From: Rubrobacter sp.
GTDB taxonomy: Bacteria > Actinomycetota > Rubrobacteria > Rubrobacterales > Rubrobacteraceae
Direction: 5' to 3'
DNA: 38,217 bases
Assembly (NCBI GenBank): GCA_016781705.1
Contig: JADDPV010000147.1
Location: 1 to 38,217 of the forward strand
Shown: positions 16,140-24,569 of the stretch, one piece after another
Layout: the number at the start of each line of letters is the position of its first letter
Position numbering within the stretch: the first letter of the stretch is position 1
Notes under the pieces: model-generated
The model's database searches: none
What the model saw: only the letters and a program-made list of their open reading frames with translations
Told to the model about the DNA's origin: nothing
Translations under genes and position numbers: made by a program

Positions 16140-17183
16140 TTAACGGGAAAAGAAGAACGCGAGGGCGGCGATGACGTAGACGCCGCAGAGCATCGCGCCC
16201 TCCAGCCAGTTGGACTTGCCGTCGAGGGCGATGAAACCGGTAAGGACGACCGCCGCGCCCAGGGCGCCGAGCTCCAGGGGGGTGAAGACGAGGTCCAGGG
16301 GGTGACCGAGGAGGGGGCCGAGGAAGACCAGGATCGGCGTGACCAGCAGCGCGACCTGGATCGAGGAGCCCAGGGAGATCGCCATCGAGAAGTCCATGTC
16401 GTTCTTGTAGGCGATCTGGACGCCCACGATGTGCTCGGCGATGTTGCCGACGATGGGCACGAGTATCACGCCGACGAAGAGCTCGGAGATCCCAATCTCC
16501 TCCGTCATCGGCTCTATGGCCCCCACGAAGGCCTCGGAGACGTAGGCGACCGCGGCGGTCGCCCCGATGAGCAGCGCGAAGGAGGCCGCCCTGCCGAACG
16601 GCGCGTGCCCCTCGCCGGTGGCGATGCCCCCCTCGGGGCTGCGGAAGTAGAAGACCAGGTAAAGGATGTAGAGGACGAACATCACCACACCCACCTCGAT
16701 GCTCAAGGTGGTGGGGGAGCCACCGCCTCTTTGGGCCTCGGTGGCGACGAAGATCGTGGGCAGGACCAGGGCGGCGGCGACGATGGCAAGCATCGAGGCG
16801 TTTATCCCGGCGATGGTCGCCGAGAAGCTCTGGGTACCGTTCTTCAGGCCCCCGATGAGCAGGCTGGCCCCCAAAACCAGGAGCACGTTCCCGATTATGG
16901 AGCCGATGATCGAGGCCTTCACTACCGTCGTGAGGCCCGCCGAGAGGGCGAAGATAGTGATGATCAGCTCGGCGGCGTTGCCGAAGGTGGCGTTGAGGAT
17001 GCCCCCGATGCGTGGGCCGGCGTGGTGGCCTAGGCTCTCGGTGGCCTGCCCCAGCACCCACGCGAGCCCTATGAGGGCCAGCGAGGTCAGGGCGAAGATG
17101 AGGAGCACCGAGGCGTGCAGCAGCTCCACGACGACGACCGCGATCGTCAAGGCGATAGTCAGGCCGTAAGCGACTCTTCTCAT
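16140..17183 (-). CDS. Calcium/proton exchanger (CaCA superfamily, CAX type)
   Basis: Integral membrane antiporter that uses the proton gradient to move Ca2+ out. 347 aa with about 11 hydrophobic segments. The two inverted alpha repeats show the ion-binding signatures GGILNATFGNAAELIITIFA (first half) and VPIVGNIAEHIVGVQIAYKN with LGSSIQVALLV (second half); the acidic residue of each GN-x-AE box is present. I chose ATG 17183, behind GGAAGGG, rather than the upstream GTG at 17210. It is divergent from the PHP gene, with about 110 bp between starts. Confidence 0.93.
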   Translation of the reverse strand: MRRVAYGLTIALTIAVVVVELLHASVLLIFALTSLALIGLAWVLGQATESLGHHAGPRIGGILNATFGNAAELIITIFALSAGLTTVVKASIIGSIIGNVLLVLGASLLIGGLKNGTQSFSATIAGINASMLAIVAAALVLPTIFVATEAQRGGGSPTTLSIEVGVVMFVLYILYLVFYFRSPEGGIATGEGHAPFGRAASFALLIGATAAVAYVSEAFVGAIEPMTEEIGISELFVGVILVPIVGNIAEHIVGVQIAYKNDMDFSMAISLGSSIQVALLVTPILVFLGPLLGHPLDLVFTPLELGALGAAVVLTGFIALDGKSNWLEGAMLCGVYVIAALAFFFSR

Positions 17184-17244
17184 CGGGTAATCCCTTCCGC
17201 GGATGGGCACGGCGCCGACTCTATACCCCGATGAACGCGCCCGG

Positions 17245-17255
17245 TATCCTATAAG
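17245..17255 (+). promoter_or_regulatory. Likely -10 region of the PHP-AlaX-DUF192 operon
   Basis: Overlapping TATCCT (17245-17250) and TATAAG (17250-17255) lie about 40-50 bp before the TTG start at 17294, which has AGGAG (17282-17286) seven bases ahead. The -35 element is not clear. Confidence 0.4.
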
Positions 17256-17293
17256 ATGAAGTAGGAAGACACCGGACCTCTAGGAGACGCCTT

Positions 17294-18052
17294 TTGATCG
17301 ACTACCACCTGCACGTCATAGCCCACGGTGACCGGCCGATGACAATCGAGAACATCCTCACTTACTGCGAGGTCGCCAAAAAGCGTGGCATCCGCCAGAT
17401 GGGCATCACCGAGCACGACCGCTACCTCGACGACATAGACTTCGCCGCCTTCCAGGAAGCCCGCGAAGAGTCTGAAGACGTCGGGCTGAGGTTGGGCATA
17501 GAGATAGACTTCGTGCCCGGCGCCGAGGAGCGGATGGAGCGCGATTCCACTGCGCTCCCCTACGATTACGTGATCGGGAGCGTCCACCGCGTTCAGGGCG
17601 AGGAGGTGGACCACCCCGAAGACCGCGACATCTACGAGAAGATGGACGCCTACGACCTCTACGCGGCGTACTACGCCAACGTGCGCGAGGCCGCGCTCTG
17701 TGGGCGCTTCGACGTCTTGGGGCACCCGGACCTCATAAAAATATTTCGCACCTTCCCCGACCGCGACATAACCCCCATGCTCGAAGAGACCGCCGACGCC
17801 GTCGCCGAGTCTGGCATCGTCGTGGACGTGAACGCTGCGGGGTTGCGGAAGCCGGTGGGCGAGGTCTACCCCTCGAAGAAGCTCCTGGAAATGTTCCACA
17901 AGAGGGACGTTCCCATCATCCTCTCTTCGGACGCTCACGCCCCGGATCAGGTCGGGCTAGGCTACGAGACGAGCGTGAAGCTCGTTCGCGAGGTGGGCTA
18001 CACGCAGGTCGTCACTTTCAAGGACCGCGAGCGGGGCACGCTGGCGCTGTGA
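17294..18052 (+). CDS. PHP-domain phosphoesterase, HisJ-like
   Basis: Metal-dependent phosphoesterase of the polymerase-and-histidinol-phosphatase family, 252 aa. Metal ligands are visible in order: DYHLHV (H5, H7), ITEHDRY, EIDFVPG, GSVHRV, GHPDLIK and the terminal SSDAHAPDQVG. Histidinol-phosphatase (HisK/HisJ) is the usual name for this form, but no his genes are near, so the substrate is uncertain. The TTG start has a good ribosome site. The stop overlaps the AlaX start (GTGA), so the two are translated together. Confidence 0.88.
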   Translation: MIDYHLHVIAHGDRPMTIENILTYCEVAKKRGIRQMGITEHDRYLDDIDFAAFQEAREESEDVGLRLGIEIDFVPGAEERMERDSTALPYDYVIGSVHRVQGEEVDHPEDRDIYEKMDAYDLYAAYYANVREAALCGRFDVLGHPDLIKIFRTFPDRDITPMLEETADAVAESGIVVDVNAAGLRKPVGEVYPSKKLLEMFHKRDVPIILSSDAHAPDQVGLGYETSVKLVREVGYTQVVTFKDRERGTLAL

Positions 18053-18759
18053 CCGAAGAGCTGTTCCTGCGCGACGCCTACCTCGAAGAGTTCGAGGCGA
18101 AGGTGCTGAGCCTCTCCGGCCGCGAGGTCGTCCTGGACCGCACGGCCTTCTACCCGGGCGGCGGGGGCCAGCCGGCGGACAGGGGCACTCTGGGCGTCGG
18201 CCCGATCGAGGCGAACGTCGTGGACACGCGACGCGACGGGGGACGGATCGTTCACGTCCTCGAAAGGGCGATACCGGAGACCGTGCGGGAGCTGAAGGGC
18301 GTCCTCGGCTGGGAGCGGCGTTACGCGCATATGCGCTACCACACCGCGCTGCACGTGCTCTCCGGCGTGATCTGGCAAAACTTCGGCGCGAAGGTCACCG
18401 GCGGCCAGATGCGCGCCGACCGCGCCCGCATGGACTTCTCGTTCCCCAAGGAGTGGACCGCTGGGGTGGTCAGGGAGATAGAGCGCCTCGCGAACGAGGC
18501 GCTCGCCGAGGGGCGCCCTGTTAGAGTCTACGAGCTACCGCGCGAAAAGGCGCTGGAGAACCCGGACCTCATCAGGACTCAGGTCAACCTCGTGCCGGAG
18601 CGGGTGAGGGTGGTGCGGGTCGTCGAGGTGGAGGGCATAGACGCCCAGGCGGACGGCGGGACGCACGTGGCGAACACGAGGGAGGTCGGGGAGATCGAGC
18701 TGACCGCCCACAAGAGCAAGGGGCGCCAGAACAAGCGCGTGGAGTTCGTGCTGCGATGA
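18049..18759 (+). CDS. AlaX-type alanyl-tRNA editing protein
   Basis: Stand-alone homologue of the AlaRS editing domain that hydrolyses Ser- or Gly-tRNA(Ala). The N-terminal part has the TAFYPGGGGQPADRG block. The zinc site shows HxxxH (H98, H102 in RYHTALHVL) and H206 in DGGTHVANT. The position that is Cys in CGGTH-type members is D202 here. 236 aa fits the medium-length AlaX form. GTG start overlaps the previous stop by 4 bp and its own stop overlaps the DUF192 ATG by 4 bp. Confidence 0.9.
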   Translation: MTEELFLRDAYLEEFEAKVLSLSGREVVLDRTAFYPGGGGQPADRGTLGVGPIEANVVDTRRDGGRIVHVLERAIPETVRELKGVLGWERRYAHMRYHTALHVLSGVIWQNFGAKVTGGQMRADRARMDFSFPKEWTAGVVREIERLANEALAEGRPVRVYELPREKALENPDLIRTQVNLVPERVRVVRVVEVEGIDAQADGGTHVANTREVGEIELTAHKSKGRQNKRVEFVLR

Positions 18760-19319
18760 CGAGGATAGCCGCGGTTCTCGCCGTTTCCTTGCTTCTCATT
18801 GCCGGCTGCGGCGGCGAGGAGGCCGCGCCTGGAGCCACCCAAGACGCCGGGGCGCCCACGCAAACCACCGCGGCTCCGGCCGAAGAGACGGGTGCCGCCA
18901 CGGAGGGTGCCGGTGGGGAGGCCTCATCGCCGTCGGAGCTCCCTACGGAAGCCGTCGTCATGAGGACCTCCGGCGGGGAGGAGGTCGAGGTTCGGGTCGA
19001 GATCGCCGACGACGACGCCGAGCGCCAGAGGGGGCTCATGGAGCGTACCGAGCTCGCCGAAAGCGCCGGCATGCTCTTCATCTTCGGGCGGGAGCGGCCG
19101 CTCTCGTTCTGGATGAAGGACACTCTCATACCGCTCTCCATCGCCTACGTTGACGAGGACGGCTACATCGTGGACATCCAGGACATGCAACCTCTGGACA
19201 CGACCGGGCACCTGTCCGCCGAGCCCGCGAAGTACGCCCTGGAGGTCAACCAGGGCTTCTTCGAGGAGCGTGGTATAGAGGTGGGGGACAGGGTGGAGGT
19301 GCCGGAGGGGCTCCGCTAG
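18756..19319 (+). CDS. DUF192 lipoprotein
   Basis: Exported lipoprotein: MTRIAAVLAVSLLLIAGC has a classical lipobox (LIAGC) at residues 14-18. A Thr/Ala/Glu-rich linker (about 20-66) follows, then a DUF192 domain (AERQRGLMERTELAESAGMLFIF, LSFWMKDTLIPLSIAYVDEDG, ALEVNQGFFEERGIEVGDRV). The biochemical function of DUF192 is not established. It is the last gene of the PHP-AlaX operon (ATGA overlap) and converges on the decayed GalT-like gene. Confidence 0.88.
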   Translation: MTRIAAVLAVSLLLIAGCGGEEAAPGATQDAGAPTQTTAAPAEETGAATEGAGGEASSPSELPTEAVVMRTSGGEEVEVRVEIADDDAERQRGLMERTELAESAGMLFIFGRERPLSFWMKDTLIPLSIAYVDEDGYIVDIQDMQPLDTTGHLSAEPAKYALEVNQGFFEERGIEVGDRVEVPEGLR

Positions 19320-19321
19320 GG

Positions 19322-19697
19322 CGCGGACGGCCCGCCGGACGCCGAACCTCCCCGCAAGGCGCACGACCATGAAGGGGGCCGAGGCGACGACGGAGGCGGC
19401 GTAGAGCTCCATCGCCCCCACGTGCGCGGTTCGAGTGGTCGCCGCGGTCCACGAGGTGGACCACGACCGGGAAGCCTGATCAGGCTTCTCCGGCCGGCGC
19501 GAGCGGGAGCAGGTAGAAGGCGACGTTGAAGGTCGTGACGCCGAGCTTTCGGACGTAACCTCCAGAGCTTCGGCTACGGTCTGGCGCAGGGCCTCGCTCT
19601 CGATGCCCGGCCCGATCACGACGAGATCCTTCTCCTTGACCGGGGTGAGGCTGGCGAAGGCCCGGACGCTACTCTGGGCAGGGATGCCGAGATCCAC
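19322..19697 (-). pseudogene. Remnant resembling a GalT-like (HIT-superfamily) C-terminal part
   Basis: Minus-strand coding sense is spread over three frames: SSVRAFASLTPVKEKDLVVIG...ESEALRQTVAEALEV, then YVRKLGVTTFNVAFYLLPLAPAGEA, an in-frame TGA at 19480-19482 where Trp fits, SGFPVVVHLVDRGDHSNR, then TAHVGAMELYAASVVAS. The pattern of a Phe-Asn-x-Ala strand and an LVDRGD...GAMEL block reminds me of galactose-1-phosphate uridylyltransferase-like proteins; the assignment is tentative. At least two frameshifts plus the stop make it a pseudogene. It lies downstream of another decayed gene and beside a decayed sugar kinase. Confidence 0.4.
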
Positions 19698-19699
19698 TG

Positions 19700-20069
19700 G
19701 GTCCTTGAAGCGGATATCGCGCGCCAGATCAGGCGGACGTCCTCGCGCTCTATGCTCGTGGGCAACCCCCTCGCCTTCACCTTTCTATGGTCGGTCGTCG
19801 GCGACGACGTCGGCCAGCAGCCCGGCGAGCGGGAACTTTTCCCAGTCCGCGGGCGGGATGTGCTCGTATGAGACCTCCAGCCGGATGTCATCGTCGGGGG
19901 GTGGGTGGTCGAGGAACTTGTACGAAGGATCGCCGGGCTCCATGTGCCATCCGCGCGGGAAGTCGAAGCGAACCGCGCTCCGCCCGAGGACGCAGATCTG
20001 GTGCCCCGGCCTCGCACTCCACCCGTGGTCCGCCTTCAGCCTGAAGGTTTGTTTCTCCCAACGATCCAT
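19700..20069 (-). pseudogene. Conserved-looking hypothetical protein, frameshifted
   Basis: ATG 20069 reads MDRWEKQTFRLKADHGW through FDFPRGWHMEPG, LDHPPPDDDIRLEVSYEHIPP to a premature TGA near 19785. The sense continues one frame over as HRKVKARGLPTSIEREDVRLIW, then again as RDIRFKDPVDL. The style (repeated Trp, Pro-Pro-Asp-Asp-Asp) is that of a soluble cytosolic domain I do not recognise. The end merges into the GalT-like remnant, possibly across a deletion. Confidence 0.45.
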
Positions 20070-20117
20070 GAGCCTCCCAACATCCTGACGGCCCCGCCCC
20101 CAACCGAAACCCCCGGC

Positions 20118-21056
20118 TACCTCCCGACGGTATTCTCTCCTTCGAGGTGGGTGTAGAGCGCCTCACGGTCTATCTCGGCCGGTAGCGGCCCGACGTTGGT
20201 CAGCTTTAGCTCCACGACCTTGCGGGTGAAGAGGGCGGCGGCTCTCCGTCGAGCGTGGCGACGAGGAATCCGGCCCAGAAGGAGTCGCTCGCGCCGGCGG
20301 CGTCCACCGCTTCCACGGGCCGCGCGGGGACGTGAGCGGTTACCTTGCCGCTCTCGGAGACGAGGGCGTCCTCCCCTCCCATCATGAGGACGACGGTTTC
20401 GGGGCCGAGGTCGTGGAACATCTCGACGTACTACTCGGGCCCGTGACCCGAGCCGAAGAGGCGCCGGGCGTCGTCGGCGGAGGGCTTGGTGGTGTCCACG
20501 TGGCGGTACGCTTCGGCGATAACTTTTCTGGCCTCCTTGTGGTCCGGCCAGACGCGCCGGCTATAGTTCGGCGTGAGCGAGACGAGCTTGCTCCTTCGCG
20601 GGCCATCGCGAAGGCCCGGAACACGGCGGAGCGGCACGGCTCGCGCGAGAGAGGGCGAAGGTCGAGGCGCGCACCACTTTCGCCCGCTCGACGACCTCCT
20701 CCGGCCTCAAGAGGTAGTCGCCGCTGCGGGCGATCTCGAAATCGGGTCTGCCGCTGGTAGAGGGGACGAAGGCGACGGTGGTCCATCACCAGGTACTCTA
20801 TGGAGACCCCGTGGCGCTGCAGCTCGCTCTTGATGAACTGCGCGAAGGCCCCGATGCCGGTCTTGGAGACCGCTGCCGATTCGCCGCCCAGCTTGGCGAA
20901 GTTGACAGCTATGTTGGCCGGCGAACCCCCGAGGTAGCGTCTGAAGGTCGTGGCGTTCCTGAGTCAGTCCGTCTGCTCCACGGAGATGAAGTTCACCAGC
21001 GTCTCGCCTATGGCGAGGAGGTCCAGGGGTGTCCCGGCTGAGCCTTCTATCCGTAC
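20118..21056 (-). pseudogene. PfkB-family sugar kinase, heavily decayed
   Basis: Carbohydrate kinase of the ribokinase/PfkB family. Reading across lesions gives LDLLAIGETLVNFISVEQTD, a TGA at 20964-20966 (Trp expected), LRNATTFRRYLGGSPANIAVNFAKLGG (substrate-binding signature 1), VSKTGIGAFAQFIKSELQRHGVS, a slip near 20780, DFEIARSGDYLLRPEEVVE, FALSREPCRSAVFRAF, a slip near 20612, LVSLTPNYSRRVWPD, a TAG at 20431-20433, ETVVLMMGGEDAL, and the catalytic signature 2 VDAAGASDSFWAGF. A last slip near 20225 precedes ELKLTNVGPLPAEIDREALY. No normal start codon is visible at the 5' end. Five lesions in one gene favour true decay. Confidence 0.85.
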
Positions 21057-21224
21057 ACTCTACACGACCGGCCTCGCGCCTACCTCTCGAGCCCGGCACG
21101 ATTTTCTAAGATAGGCGATCGTCGGACGCCCAGACCCCTGGACGTCTCCCCAGAAGCACGCCTCTTCGTTCGGGCTCCCGCTCTTCGGTTGGGGCGTGGT
21201 TCTTATACCGGCCGTGCTATCGGG

Positions 21225-21230
21225 TAGAGT
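21225..21230 (+). promoter_or_regulatory. Possible -10 box for the GH16-type gene
   Basis: TAGAGT resembles the TAGACT boxes found before tRNA-Ser and the SDR gene. It would leave a leader of roughly 85 nt before GTG 21323. The stretch 21057-21322 holds no other feature I can support. Confidence 0.3.
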
Positions 21231-21322
21231 CGTTCTTATCGCCGCCGCCCGATGACACCGAGTGGTAACTGGCCGGCGGCGCGGGATCGCGCGGGGCGGC
21301 AGTACGCTCGGAAGGAGAGACG

Positions 21323-21997
21323 GTGAGGCGCGGGCTCATGTTGCTGGTGATCGGGGCGGTGCAGATCGGGCTCTTCGCGGGGCTCGCCGCCGCCGGGGTG
21401 ATGGACTTTACCGACGAGTTCGACTCCTTCGACGCCGCCCGGTGGTCGAAGGGGAATCACAACCTTGGGCGAAGCTACCTGGACCCGAACAACGTGAGCG
21501 TCTCGGGCGGGAGATTGCAGATAAAGCTGCCCAAGCGCACACTCAACGGCGGCGAGATCCGGTCCACCGCCCTGTACGGCTACGGCACCTACGTCGCCCG
21601 GATACGGGTCCCGCACGCGCCCTCGTCCGTCACCGGCTTCTTCCTGTACTACCCGCCGGACTACGCGAGCGAGATAGACGTAGAGATCTACAACGACTCC
21701 TCGCGCCGCCTCGTGATGCACAGCACCTACTCCGGCGGACGCCAGACCCACACGGAGACCGTGGGTCTGCCCTTCGACCCGACGGCTGGCTTCCACGAGT
21801 ACCGCTTCGACTACGCCCCCGGCTCTGTGCGCTTCTACGCCGACGGCCGGCTCATGCGCACCTGGACCGACGGCATCCCCACCGCCTCGATGAACCTCTT
21901 CGTCAACGCCTGGTACCCGGCCTGGCTAGAGGGTCGCTCGTCGCCCCGCTTCGACCGCTACGTGCTGGTGGACAGGATCCAGCACACCAGCCCGTAG
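21323..21997 (+). CDS. Secreted GH16-type beta-glucanase/lectin-fold protein
   Basis: Glycoside hydrolase family 16-like enzyme with a concanavalin-type beta-jelly roll, 224 aa. The first about 24 residues form a signal peptide (LMLLVIGAVQIGLFAGLAAAG). The catalytic EIDVE motif is complete (nucleophile E117, D119, acid/base E121), preceded by GEIRST and YGTYVARIRVP, and followed by FHEYRFDYAPGSVRFYADG and FVNAWYPAW, all typical of the family. GTG 21323 has AAGGAG nearby. It is intact, in contrast to the sugar-kinase and GalT-like remnants beside it. Natural substrate (beta-1,3-, 1,4-glucan or own wall polymer) unknown. Confidence 0.9.
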   Translation: MRRGLMLLVIGAVQIGLFAGLAAAGVMDFTDEFDSFDAARWSKGNHNLGRSYLDPNNVSVSGGRLQIKLPKRTLNGGEIRSTALYGYGTYVARIRVPHAPSSVTGFFLYYPPDYASEIDVEIYNDSSRRLVMHSTYSGGRQTHTETVGLPFDPTAGFHEYRFDYAPGSVRFYADGRLMRTWTDGIPTASMNLFVNAWYPAWLEGRSSPRFDRYVLVDRIQHTSP

Positions 21998-22009
21998 ACC
22001 CCGTAACCG

Positions 22010-22498
22010 CTACCCGGAGATCCCCTTCTCCCGCAGCGCCCCCCGCAGCGCGCCCAAGAGGCGCAACAGCTCGCCCTGCTCCTCCTCGGAGAGCACGTCG
22101 AAGACCTCCGCGACCGCCGCCGGGTGCTCCTCGTACCGCTCGTCGCACGCCCGCGCCCCCCGATCGGTCATCTCGATCACGGTGGCCCGCCGGTCGGTGG
22201 GGTGGGGGCTGCGCCGCACCAACCCCTCTTTCTCCAGGGCGTCCACCAGCGCCGTGACGTTGCGCGGCGTCACCCCCAACTCGCCGCTAAGGTCGCTCAT
22301 GATTTTCGGCCCCCCACACCTCAACGCCGAGAGCAGCCGCATCCGGGCATAACTCAACCCGCCCTCAGGCAACCGCGATTTGATCCAGCGCATGTACGCC
22401 GGCCCGAACGCCGCAAATTCCCGGACTAGCCGCAGCCGAAGGTCCTCGCCGGAATCTCCCCCGGCCGTCCCAGCAACCCCTGTGAGCTCCCTCTCCAA
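22010..22498 (-). CDS. MarR-family transcriptional regulator
   Basis: Dimeric winged-helix regulator of 162 aa. The wHTH runs LSYARMRLLSALRCGGPKIMSDLSGELGVTPRNVTALVDALEKEGLVRR (in sections: scaffold, recognition helix TPRNVTALVDAL) with the wing PHPTDRRATVIEMTDRG. Helices at both ends form the dimer interface. TTG 22498 is the likely start. It is divergent from the DUF6069-like/efflux operon across an AT-rich dyad and most likely represses that operon and itself; ligand unknown. Confidence 0.9.
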   Translation of the reverse strand: MERELTGVAGTAGGDSGEDLRLRLVREFAAFGPAYMRWIKSRLPEGGLSYARMRLLSALRCGGPKIMSDLSGELGVTPRNVTALVDALEKEGLVRRSPHPTDRRATVIEMTDRGARACDERYEEHPAAVAEVFDVLSEEEQGELLRLLGALRGALREKGISG

Positions 22499-22527
22499 CT
22501 CGACAGCTATCCTACCAGAAGCCGTTG

Positions 22528-22565
22528 TGATTATATATTGTACTTATTCACTTTATACTATATCA
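22528..22565. promoter_or_regulatory. Divergent promoter with operator-like dyad for the MarR gene and efflux operon
   Basis: A roughly 60-bp AT-rich island stands out in the GC-rich background. On the minus strand TATAAT (22530-22535) is a consensus -10 for the MarR gene. On the plus strand TATACT (22554-22559) is a good -10 for the operon. They lie in an imperfect inverted repeat: TATATTGTAC (22534-22543) against ATACTATATC (22555-22564), 7 of 10 positions complementary, 11-nt spacer. Bound MarR dimer would cover both -10 boxes. Confidence 0.55.
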
Positions 22566-22670
22566 TAGCATCACAAAGGGATATATCGGAAGGAGGACGG
22601 CAGGTTCGAAGGTTGGGAGGTTAGGACTGCGTTGGGCGGTAGGGTTTGGCGCCTGGGAAGGAGGCCGATC

Positions 22671-23111
22671 GTGGAAGCAGGGATGGTCGGTGGTGTGTCG
22701 TCGGGGCGGGCGGCGTACCGGAGGCTGCTGTGGGTCGCGCCGCTCGCGGGCACGGGCGCGGCGGTCGCGAATGCGCAGATCTATCTGGTCGTTTCGGCGT
22801 TCGGGGCCATGCCTCTGGATGTCGTAGTGTCGGGGGGTGGGCCGGTCGCTCTCGGGCCGGTGGTCTTCGTTTCCTTTCTCCCCGCGCTCGTGGGGGCGCT
22901 CCTGTTCGCGTTGATGGGGCGTTTCACGCGGCGTCCGGTGAGGAATTTCCGCGTGGCGGCTGCGGTGGCGCTAGTGCTCTCGTTTGTCACGCCGTTCGCG
23001 CTGCCCGGCGCGCCGGTGGCTATGATCCTGGCGCTGCTGTCGATGCACGTGGTTGCGGCGGTCGTCATAACCGGCGTCCTCACGACGCTGGCGACGAGGG
23101 CGCAGGCTTGA
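22671..23111 (+). CDS. Small four-helix membrane protein (DUF6069-like)
   Basis: 146 aa with four hydrophobic helices (VAPLAGTGAAVANAQIYLV, VVFVSFLPALVGALLFALMG, AAAVALVLSFVTPFALPG, ILALLSMHVVAAVVITG). Function is not known. I chose GTG 22671 because GGGAAGGAGG (22655-22664) ends six bases upstream; ATG 22683 is an alternative. A second strong ribosome-site-like run (GGAAGGAGGA, 22589-22598) upstream has no usable ORF after it. It is the first gene behind the divergent promoter, and its stop overlaps the TTG of the DDN-like gene (TTGA). Confidence 0.75.
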   Translation: MEAGMVGGVSSGRAAYRRLLWVAPLAGTGAAVANAQIYLVVSAFGAMPLDVVVSGGGPVALGPVVFVSFLPALVGALLFALMGRFTRRPVRNFRVAAAVALVLSFVTPFALPGAPVAMILALLSMHVVAAVVITGVLTTLATRAQA

Positions 23112-23619
23112 GCGCGACGGGGGACGCGGGGCGGTACGCAGCGTCCGCCGGCCGCTCCCGGCTTGCCGGGGCGGTCTTCCGGCTGATGGCCTGGACGCAC
23201 GTGCTTCCTCTGCAGTCTGACCGGCGGCGCTGTGGGCGGGAGGATAGGCGGCGTCCCGGTGGTGCTCCTCACGACGACCGGCCGCAAGACCGGCAAACGG
23301 AGGATCACGCCGCTCGTGTACCTCGCGGACGGGGAGGACCTGGTGGTCGTCGGCTCCGCGGGCGGCTTCAAGGACCCCTTCTATATAGGTGTCGAGCCTG
23401 CGCGCGAACCCGGAGGCCGAGGCGCAAGTCGGCGCCAAAAAGACGCGGGTTCGCGCCGCGGCCGCCAGGGGCGGGGAGTGTGATCTGCTGTGGCCCCGGC
23501 TCTCCGGGATGTTCCCGCGCTTCGAAGAGATGCAGCGAAGAGCGCCGCGCGAGCTGCCGGTGATCGTGCTGCGTCCCGTGGAGGGCGGCGTCGGGACGCG
23601 TGGTGGTCCCGGTTACTGA
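23108..23619 (+). pseudogene. DDN-like deazaflavin-dependent oxidoreductase, frameshifted
   Basis: Split-barrel protein of the F420/deazaflavin-dependent nitroreductase (DDN) family. It reads from TTG 23108 (SRLAGAVFRLMAWTHV), changes frame near 23210 to LTGGAVGGRIGGVPVVLLTTTGRKTGKRRITPLVYLADG (cofactor-binding GRKTGKxRxTPL motif), and changes again near 23385 to LRANPEAEAQVGAKKTRV and ELPVIVLRP. Start overlap with the previous stop shows it was a genuine operon member. An intact paralogue lies at the other end of the same operon (27189), so loss may be tolerated. Confidence 0.8.
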
Positions 23620-23656
23620 CCGGGAGCGGCGGTCGGGACGATACTCTTTCGCGGTG

Positions 23657-23662
23657 TAGACT
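23657..23662 (+). promoter_or_regulatory. Internal -10 box before the SDR gene
   Basis: TAGACT, identical to the -10 box of tRNA-Ser, lies 35 bp before GTG 23697, with AAGGAGA (23688-23693 region) as ribosome site. It would give the SDR-ABC genes a second promoter downstream of the broken DDN-like gene. Confidence 0.35.
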
Positions 23663-23696
23663 CGACAAAGGAAGACTCGTAGCGAGAAGGAGAAGC

Positions 23697-24569
23697 GTGG
23701 TAGAGAAGAACGGCGGCGTAGACGGGAAGGTCGCCCTGATCACGGGCGGGACCGGCGGCATCGGCAAGGCCGCGGCGATGGCGCTCGCCGCGATGGGCGC
23801 CGAGGTGGTAGTGACCGGGCGCGACAAAGAGCGGGGCGAGAGGGCACTCGAGGAGATCCGGGACAAGTCCGGCAACCAGAAGGTCTCGCTCCTGCTCGCC
23901 GACCTCGCCGTGCAGGCCGAGGTGCGGCGTCTGGCGCAGGAGTTCCGGGATCGTCACGACCGGCTCGACGTCCTCGTCAACAACGCCGGGCTCATCCTCT
24001 CGGAGCGCACCGAGACACCGGACGGCATCGAGAAGACGCTCGCGATCAACCACCTCGCCCCATTCCTCCTCACCAACCTCCTGCTCGACCTGCTGAAAGC
24101 GAGCGCACCCAGCCGGGTCGTCACCGTCTCCTCGGGGGCGGAGCGCACGGGCCGGATGGACTTCGACGACCTGCAGAGCAGGAAGCGTTACGGTGGGTTC
24201 CGGGTCTACGGGACGACCAAGCTCGCCAACATCATGTTCACCTTCGAGCTGGCAAGGCGCCTGCAAGGCACGGGGGTGACGGCGACCTGCCTGCACCCCG
24301 GCGCGGTCAACACCAGCTTCGGCGCGAACAACCGCGGTCTCTCGATGCTCGTGTTCCGACTCTTCAAGCCATTCATGAAGACGCCCGAGGGAGGCGCGGA
24401 CACGCTCGTGTACCTCGCCGCCTCGCCCGAGGTCGAGGGGATGACCGGCAAGTACCTCGCCGACCGCAAGGTCATAACAGCGTCCCAGACCGCCTACGAC
24501 GAAGCGGCCCGCGAGAGGCTGTGGGAGGAGAGCGAGAAGCTCACCGGCCTGAAGCGGGTCGTGGCTTAG
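23697..24569 (+). CDS. Short-chain dehydrogenase/reductase, retinol-dehydrogenase-like
   Basis: NAD(P)-dependent SDR of 290 aa. Cofactor motif TGGTGGIG (about 17-24) with TGRDKERGE after the second strand suggests NADP preference. NNAG, the catalytic VSSGAE serine and YGTTK are all present in order, and the C-terminal substrate loop (PGAVNTSFGANNRG) resembles RDH/WWOX-type members. GTG 23697 gives a start directly before VEKNGGVDGKVALIT. The stop overlaps the ABC start by one base (TAGTG). It may modify the compound exported by the following ABC transporter. Confidence 0.92.
   Translation: MVEKNGGVDGKVALITGGTGGIGKAAAMALAAMGAEVVVTGRDKERGERALEEIRDKSGNQKVSLLLADLAVQAEVRRLAQEFRDRHDRLDVLVNNAGLILSERTETPDGIEKTLAINHLAPFLLTNLLLDLLKASAPSRVVTVSSGAERTGRMDFDDLQSRKRYGGFRVYGTTKLANIMFTFELARRLQGTGVTATCLHPGAVNTSFGANNRGLSMLVFRLFKPFMKTPEGGADTLVYLAASPEVEGMTGKYLADRKVITASQTAYDEAARERLWEESEKLTGLKRVVA

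Noticed and set aside
16014..17033. 339-codon open frame on the plus strand
   Set aside because: Lies opposite the Cax exchanger and encodes a highly charged, low-complexity sequence.
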